Below, piece by piece: positions 57,134-64,000 of a DNA stretch of 64,000 bases. Every line of letters starts with the position of its first letter. Position 1 is the first letter of the stretch. Source of the DNA: Adiantum capillus-veneris (Eukaryota; Streptophyta; Polypodiopsida; Polypodiales; Pteridaceae); NCBI GenBank assembly GCA_014529385.2, contig CM043966.1, positions 97,849,087-97,913,086 of the forward strand. The letters run 5' to 3'. The notes below the pieces were generated by a model. The model saw only the letters and a program-made list of their open reading frames with translations, did no database searches and had not been told where the DNA came from. Position numbers and translations under genes: made by a program.

Positions 57134-57420
57134 CTGAAATTAAAGAACAAGAACACTTAATGCAAACACAACAATAGACATGAGTTTTACATTGTCTACC
57201 CTAAGGTTTTATTAGATACCAAAATCCATCTATGATCTACTCATTAATAGAAAGAAAGTCAAATTAAAATCCTGACTCTTTTTTATGCTACACTCTCTCT
57301 TAGTCTCAATACCATGGAGTCAACTAGACTTAAGTCAACTAATAACTACTACTTGTTGTTAAAGGTATGCTTGAAGTGCATAAGGCTTAACCAATGCTCT
57401 AGTGTAGAATGGGTATTTAG
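57134..57420. other. Intron or 5' flank of paralogue 1
   Basis: No exon recognised. It ends at an inverted core motif (57425-57446) that opens array block B. Confidence 0.35.
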
Positions 57421-60400
57421 GTCTCAAGGTCTACCACTTATCCAAGCAAAGATCCATTTAGATATGGAAACCCAATTTTTCTTAATATAATGATATAGAG
57501 TGGACAAGTGGTGAATCCTGAGACCAAACCACTCATGCTACTAGGGATAATAGGTTGGACAAGTGGTGGACCTTGAATGTAAACCCCCCATGTACAAAGT
57601 ATCAGGGGTTTTGGGTATTTCAATCGACTCTAGCATCTTCGAGACATGGTGGAGCTTACTTCTCTCCATGTTTCAATGGAGTCTATCTTGGATAAATGGT
57701 GGAGCATCATTCTCTCCATGTTTCAATGGAGCCTAGCTTGGACAAGTGGTGGACGTTTGTTTCTCTCTATGTTTGAACAGATTTAGCTTGGACAAGTGGT
57801 GGACCTTGAAACAAATCCCCCAATGTAAAAGATATCAAGGACATTACAAGTGGGTGAGAAAAAACATTCAATATATAACCGATAGGTTGGACAAGTGGTG
57901 GACCCCTTAACACCCAATATTATTAATATAATGACATAGAGTGGACAAGTGGTGAATCTTGCGACCAACCTACTAGGAAAAGTAGGTTGGACAAGTGGTG
58001 GACCTTGAATGCAACCCCCCATGTACAAAATATCACTCATGCTACTAGGAATAATTTGGTATAAAGGTCCATGTTTCAATGGAGCCTAGCTTGGAAAAGT
58101 GGTGGACCTTTGTTTCTCTCTATGTTTCAATAGAATTAGCTTGGACAAGTGGTGAACTTGGAACAAAACCCCCATGTAAAGCATGTCATGGGCATTACAA
58201 GTGGTGAGAAAAAATACATTCAAGGTATACCTTATAGGCTGGACAAGTGGTGGACCTTAGCACCCAATTCCTCTTATTATAATGACATAGAGTGGAAAAG
58301 TGGTGAATTGTGAGACCAAACCTACTAGGGATAATAGGGTGGACAAATGGTTGACCTTGAATGTAAATCACCCATGTACAAAATATCATGGGTTTTGCGT
58401 ATTTCAATGGAGCCTAGCATCTAGGAGACATGGTGGAACTTACTTATGTCCATGTTTTAATGGAGCCTATCTAGGAGAAATGGTGGAGGTTCCTTCTCTC
58501 CATGTTTCAATGGAGCCTAGCTTGGACAAGTCGTGGACCTTTGTTTCTCTCTATGTTTAAATATGGTTAGCTTGGACAAGTGGTGGATCTTGGAATGAAA
58601 CTCCCATGTAAAACATATCATGGGCATTTCAAGTGGCGAGAAAGGATACCATTTAAATATAACCTTATAGGTTGGACAAGTGGTGGACCTTAACACAATA
58701 TAATGACATAGAGTGTACAAGTGGTGAATCTTGAAACCAAACCACTCATGCTACTAGGGATAATAGGTTAAACAAGTGGTGGGCCTTGAAATAAAACCCC
58801 CTAGAGTGTTTCAATGGAGCCTAGCTTGGAAACATGGTAAAGCTTGCTTCTCTCCATGTTTCAATGCAGCCTATCTTGGATAAATGGTGGAGCATCATTC
58901 TCTCCATGTTTCAATGGAGCCTAGCTTGGACAAGTGGTGGACCTTTGTTTCTCTCTATGTTTGAATAGAGTTATCTTGGAAAAGTGGTGGACCTTGGAAC
59001 AAAACCCCATGTAAAACATATCATGGGCATTACAAGTGGTGAGAAAAAATACCATTTAATATATAACCTTATAGGTTGGACAAGTGGTGGACCTTAACAC
59101 CCAATTATTATTAATATAATGACATAGAGTGGATAAGTGGTGAACTTGGGACCAAACCTACTAGGAAATAGGTTGGACAAGTGGTGGACCTTGAATGCAA
59201 ACCCCCCATGTACAAAATATCACTCATGCTACTAGAATAATTTGGTATTAAGGTCCATGTTTCAATGCAGCCTAGCTTGGAAAAGTGGTGGACCTTTGTT
59301 TCTCTCTATGTTTCAATAGATTTAGCTTGGACAAGTGGTGGACCTTGGAACAAAACCCCCATGTAAATCATGTCATGGGCATTACAAGTGGTGAGAAAAA
59401 ATACCATTCAAGCTATAACATTATAGTTGGACAAGTGGTGGACCTTCACCCAATTCCTCTTAATATAATGACATAGAGTGGACAAGTGGTGAATTCATGA
59501 GACCAAACCTACTAGGGATAATAGGTTGGACAAGTGGTTGACCTTGAATGTAAACCCCCCATGTACAAAATATCATGGGTATTGGGTATTTCAATGGAGC
59601 CTAGCATCTTGGAGACATGGTGGAACTTATTTCTCTCCATGTTTTAATGGAGCCTATCTAGGAGAAACAGTGGAGGTTCCTTCTCTCCATGTTTCAATGA
59701 GCCTAGCTTGGACAAGTGGTGGACCTTTCTTTCTCTATATGTTTTAATAGAGGTTAGCTTGGACAAGTGGTGGACCTTGGAATGAAACCCCATGTAAAAC
59801 ATATCATGGGCATTTCAAGTGGCGAGAAAGGATACCATTTAAAATATAACCTTATAGGTTGGACAAGTGGTGGACCTTAACACAATTCAATATAATGACA
59901 TAGAGTGTACAAGTGGTGAATCTTGAAACCAAACCACTCGTGCTACTAGGGATAATAGGTTGGAAACATGGTAAAGCTGGACCTTGAATGTAAACCCCCT
60001 CATGTACAAAATTATGGGTTTAGGGATTTTCAATGGAGCCTAGCTTGGACACATGGTGGAGATTGCTTCTCTCAATGTTTCAATGGAACCTATCTTGGAA
60101 AATGGGTGGATCATCCTTCTCTCCATGTTTCAATGGAGCCTACCTTGGACAAGTGGTGGACCTTTGCTTCTCTCTATTTTTCATAGAGTTAGCTTGGACA
60201 AGTGGTGGGTCTTGGAACAAAACCCCTTTGTAAAACATAGCATGGACATTACAAGTGATAAGGAAAAAATATCATTCAAGATATAACCTTACAGGTTGGA
60301 AAAGTGGTGATGGACCTTGACAAGTGGTGAAGGATACCATTTAAGATATACCCTTATAGGTTGGACAAGTGGTGGACCTTAACACCCAGTTATTCTTAAT

Positions 60401-62045
60401 ATAATGACATAGAGTGGATAAGTGGTGAATCTTAAGACCAAACCACTCATGCTACTAGGTATATAACGTTAGAGAAGTGGTAGACCTTGAATGTAAACAC
60501 CCCATGTAACAAAATATCATGGTTTTAGGGTGTTTCAATGAGCCTAGAATCTTGGAGACATGGTAGATCTTGATTCTTTCCATGTTTGAATGGACCTATC
60601 TTGGAAAATGATGGAGCTTACTTTCTCTCCATGTTTCAATGGAGCCTAGCTAGGAGACAAGTGGTGAACCTTCCTTCTCTCTATGTTTGAATAGAGTTAG
60701 CTTGGACAAGTGGTGGACCTTTCTTCTCTCTATGTTTGAATAGAGTTAGCTTGGACAAGTGGTGGACCTTGGAATGAAACCCCCATGTAAAACATATCAT
60801 GGGCATTTCAAGTGGTGAGAAAGGATACCATTTAAGATATAACCTTATAGGTTGGACAAGTGGTGGACCTTAACACATAGTTCTTCCAATATAATGACAT
60901 AGAGTGTACAAGTGGTGAATCTTGAGACCAAACCACTCTTGCTACTAGGGATAATAGGTTGACAAGTGGTGGGCCTTGAAATAAAACCCCCCATGTACAA
61001 AATAAAATGGGTTTAGGGTATTTAAATGGAGCCTAGCTTGGAGACATGGTGGAGATTTCTTCTCTCAATGTTTCAATGAACCTATCTTGGAGAAATGGTG
61101 GATCATCCTTCTCTCCATGTTTCAATAGCCTAGCTTGGACAAGTGGTGGATCTTTGGTTCTCTCTATGTTTCAATAGAGTTAGCTTGGACAAGTGGTGGA
61201 CATTGAAACAAAACTCCCATGTAAAACATATCATGGGTAGTTCAAGTTGTGAGAAAAAAAACCATTTAAAATATAACCTTATAGGTTGGACAAGTGGTGG
61301 ACCTTAACACCCAATCCTTTTTAATATAATGACATAGAGTGGACAAGTGGTGAATCTTGAAGACCAAAGCTATCAAGCTACTAGGTATAATAGTTGGAGA
61401 AGTGGTGGACCTTGAATGTACATCCCCTATGTACAAAATATCATGGGTTTAGGGTGTTTCAATGGAGTCTAGCATATTGGAGACATGGTGAGCTTGCTTC
61501 GCTCCATGTTTCAAGTGGGGACCTTCAATTATTTTCCCATACCTAGTTTAGACAACCATACACTTTGCAACTCTAAAGGTTGGACGAGTGGTGGAGCTTT
61601 GTTTATTTCCATGTTTTAATGGATCCTAGCTTGGACAAGTGGTGGACCTTGGAAAAAAGTCCCCCCTGTACAACATAGCTGAGTTTTTTCATGTTTTAAT
61701 GGAAGAGAGATTTGACAAATGGTGGAGCTTGCTTATCTCCATGTGGATTTTAGAACTAGCTTGGACAAGTGGTGGAGCTTTGCTTTTTTACTCTTCATAA
61801 TACAATGATGTATAGGTTGGTTACATGGTGAATCTTAAGGCCAAACCTCCCATCTTACTAGAGATGATAGGTTGGACAAGTGTTCAACCTTCTATCATTT
61901 CTCCATGCCTATAATTAGACAATTAGTAGAACTAGCATCTTTCTATGTTGTCTAGAGCTGAGCTTGGACAAGTAGTGGACCTTGCTACTCTCTTCCCTTG
62001 GTTTATTAGTTTGAAGACTCATTATATATACTTGCTTAGATCTAT
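57421..62045 (+). repeat. TTGGACAAGTGG tandem array, block B
   Basis: About 4.6 kb of tandem units, each roughly 350-540 bp and carrying several copies of the 20-bp core with ordered linkers: core-ACCTTTG..TCTCTCTATGTTT, then CCCCCATGTAAAACATATCATGGG, then GATATAACCTTATAGG-core, then TAATATAATGACATAGAG-core, then CTACTAGGGATAATAGG-core, then CCCCCCATGTACAAAATATCA. Unit starts are near 57735, 58095, 58525, 58930, 59285, 59715, 60150, 60700 and 61135. The first core, at 57425, is reversed. Segment 61520-62045 repeats the right end of block A. Confidence 0.93.
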
Positions 62046-62767
62046 ATAATTACTCATTAGTTAGGTTACAAGTAGGTATGTAATTTGTTAGCCTCAAGGG
62101 ACTTTGAATATTGAATAGTAAGAAAGTCAAGTGCTGGTTTGAAGATCTTTTGCTTATCTAAACTAGACTCTAACTCAATAATAAGTTTCTTAAGTTCCAC
62201 GAATTGTCCTATCTAGGCTCCAAAAGAGTCTTAATTGGTTTGTGCTAGATTCTAACTTCCTTGATGGGGTAGAATCCTAGAAAAATGAGGCACTATAAGT
62301 TTTACCTTAGCTCAAATGGATTTTCACTTAAACTCGACTGCAATTTGGCATCTAGTCTTTGTCTTGATGGAGTTTAACACTAGATACATAGTAGTGATAT
62401 TTAAGCTTCATGTCTCTTCACTTGATCGAGATATGAGACCATACTTTCAAGGTCACCACTTGTCTTACCTAAAGACCAATGTGAGACATGGGAGCAAGAA
62501 AGCCATCCGATATTGTTTTAAGGACTATTACATAGACAATCAATAACTTAAGTAAAGCAAAAAGACTTGGATCTTTCACAATTAATAACTTAAGTAAAGC
62601 CAAAAAGACTTGGATCTTTGACAGTTTTTTTCAAACTAAAAAAGCACAATCTCATGCTAACAAAACTATAAATCACAATTGAAAGTTTGAACAAGAAAAA
62701 GATCAGCAATCTTATAAGAAGGATACTTTTCATTTCATTTGATGATTACAAACTAAAAGAAAGTCTC
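62046..62767. other. No gene; small tandem duplication
   Basis: A 42-bp duplication at 62537-62621 (AATAACTTAAGTAAAGC.AAAAAGACTTGGATCTTT). A reversed, decayed core (AAGGTCACCACTTGTC) lies at 62449. No reading frame with a domain. Confidence 0.5.
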
Positions 62768-63170
62768 TCAAGAAATTGATAAACAAAAAATGTAGGTGAC
62801 TGCTTCATTATTTTGAGCAAAAATATCAAAATCTCTATTGATTGAGCTCCATCTAGTAGTATCCTTTGTAAGATCCTGCAAGAAGGAATAAAAAGAAAGA
62901 TTTGTTAGATACCATGCACATGAGTGTTCAAGCATGTGTATCAAGAATATATGACATGTCACTAGTACCTTAGGGTTGCTTTCTATCCAGCCTTAGAAGA
63001 TTGTTCTCAGCTTTCACCTTATTTATATAAGCCTTTGCTGTGGTTGCCTTCAAAACTCCTTTTGTGTTACAACCCAATTGCCTAGCTAAAGTGGTCAATT
63101 GTGACGCCTTCATGCTTTCAATGGGTGTACGCTCCTTTGCTAAGATCTCTTGTATTTGGGCTCTTCTCAT
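62768..63170 (-). CDS. Possible 3' exons of FCP1-like paralogue 2
   Basis: Below the main exon lies a 66-codon frame (62970-63170; AKERTPIESMKASQLTTLAR) that resembles a SAP-type helical motif. Its ATG overlaps the stop of the main exon. Further on, an acceptor CTTCTTGCAG at about 62877 opens a frame DLTKDTTRWSSINRDFDIF ending near 62768, and a GTACTAG donor lies at 62966. Frames do not join without an unseen intron or a shift. The pieces probably belong to one gene but the structure is uncertain. Confidence 0.35.
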
Positions 63171-63994
63171 TTCATTGCGGTGGCTTGTGTCACTTGCATT
63201 TTCAATGATAGTTTCATCCTGTCACCTTTTGCAGGTGGTATTCTTCTTGTAAAGAACACCTTAGCTGACCAAACATCATTTTTCTGCTTCCAATACTCCA
63301 TGATTTGTTTGTATTCACTATCATTTGTCACTATAGGTTGTCCATAACGATTAGAAGCAATTAAATCACGCACATCCCTTCTCTCATCAAGCTGAATCAA
63401 GTATGGCAGTAGCTCCTCCAAGAGCATATTGTCAACCATCTTCTCAGCATCAAATTGTGGTGGAAAAATGCAATTGTTTGCTGGTGAAATACATCCCTTG
63501 TAAGGAGAGTCATCAATAAGCACTGTTCTTTGTGGATCACATTCAAACCCCATGGCAATTTTGGCTAGAGGCTTGAACATTGCCTCAACGTTTGGATTGT
63601 CGGGTCTAAACAATTTTTGAGTTTGAGCGGTGTAGCAAACATCTTGCGACCAAATTGCAAAGAAAGGCAATGTATCCTCAGCTAAGTTGTTTAGTGCTGC
63701 AAGGATTTGATACACATTATTCCTAGTAGCTGTCGACCAAATTGCAACATTAAACCTTTGTAAAATAGTCTTCAAGAATTGGATGCAACCTGGCCTGAGT
63801 ATAATATATCTTTTTGAATCCATTTGCACTGAGTTGTGGTGTGAGGATGGTTGAGGGGAACGTTTCAACAATAGACCATTTAAATCCAATATAATTGTAA
63901 GCATGGATTTCTCAACATCTACGCTACATGACGTAGTACCAATTGGCAATAGCTCGTGAGTGGACTTTTCAGTCTCTTTTGATGTATGTTGCAT
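63167..63994 (-). CDS. FCP1/NIF-like HAD phosphatase-domain protein (paralogue 2), partial
   Basis: 275 residues from the ATG at 63994; the frame stays open to the window edge, so the true start may lie outside. HAD domain: motif I at residues 33-44 reads TIILDLNGLLLK (D37, N39; Asn replaces the second catalytic Asp of DxDx(T/V)). Motif II is AIWSTATRNN (84-93). The acidic motif VLIDDSPYK (158-166) is intact. FIRPGC-like HLRP spacing (YIILRPGCIQFL) is kept. This DLNG form is frequent in plant FCP1-like proteins of unknown role. Related to the exon at 56358-57133 in order of motifs; together they form a tandem pair separated by array block B. Substrate unknown; activity may be reduced. Confidence 0.8.
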   Translation of the reverse strand: MQHTSKETEKSTHELLPIGTTSCSVDVEKSMLTIILDLNGLLLKRSPQPSSHHNSVQMDSKRYIILRPGCIQFLKTILQRFNVAIWSTATRNNVYQILAALNNLAEDTLPFFAIWSQDVCYTAQTQKLFRPDNPNVEAMFKPLAKIAMGFECDPQRTVLIDDSPYKGCISPANNCIFPPQFDAEKMVDNMLLEELLPYLIQLDERRDVRDLIASNRYGQPIVTNDSEYKQIMEYWKQKNDVWSAKVFFTRRIPPAKGDRMKLSLKMQVTQATAMK

Positions 63995-64000
63995 TTTTGA

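Noticed and set aside
54117-60286. Frames encoding repeated LDKWWTF / GQVVDL words in the tandem array
   Set aside because: They arise from translating the 20-bp core; frames change from unit to unit, so selection on protein is unlikely.

Overview
The window looks like nuclear DNA of a land plant with a large, transposon-rich genome. The plant assignment rests on exons of a WDR12-type ribosome-biogenesis gene, a CURLY FLAG LEAF 1-like WW protein, plant-type Ty1/copia elements primed by initiator-Met tRNA, and a Ty3/gypsy element primed by tRNA-Asp. Long CT/GA, CA/GT and TA microsatellites and nested retroelements would suit a fern or another large-genome vascular plant, but the sequence alone does not settle the lineage.

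Layout. 1-3.5 kb holds repeats, a TATA/CCAAT promoter-like stretch and a possible hAT-type fragment. 4.06-4.87 kb (minus) holds the first three coding exons of a WDR12 homologue. A tRNA-like SINE lies at 5.2 kb and a dead copia gag at 6.1-6.7 kb. 8.34-10.82 kb is an internally deleted copia element (family A) with intact LTRs and a perfect target duplication. 11-15.7 kb is mostly non-coding, with microsatellites and a compound minisatellite. 15.7-22.2 kb contains decayed copia remnants and a 277-bp LTR-like palindrome. 22.5-24.4 kb is an L1-type LINE remnant. 24.4-28 kb holds LTR pieces, a truncated family A element and another dead copia. 28.53-37.92 kb is a young, complete gypsy element with a long intact gag, a protease remnant and no recognisable reverse transcriptase or integrase. 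38.9-42.7 kb has a dispersed repeat, a 0.49-kb-arm inverted repeat and a plus-strand copia. Just before that copia's 3' LTR sits a nearly full-length family A element (42.73-47.78 kb).

Host genes resume at 49.97 kb: a two-exon CFL1-like WW gene whose intron carries inverted dinucleotide arrays and whose 3' end is tandemly duplicated. From 54 to 62 kb a tandem array, built on a roughly 20-bp core (TTGGACAAGTGGTGGACCTT), occurs in two blocks. To the right of each block lies an FCP1/NIF-like HAD phosphatase-domain gene (56.4-57.1 and 62.8-64.0 kb, both minus). The blocks share the same right-hand end segment, so array and gene appear to have been duplicated together. Both HAD domains carry a changed catalytic motif.

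The retroelements supply most of the coding sequence. The few host genes act in ribosome assembly (WDR12) or probably in regulation (CFL1-like); the FCP1-like pair has no assignable role. Coordinates of exons and degraded elements were read by eye and may be off by a few bases.
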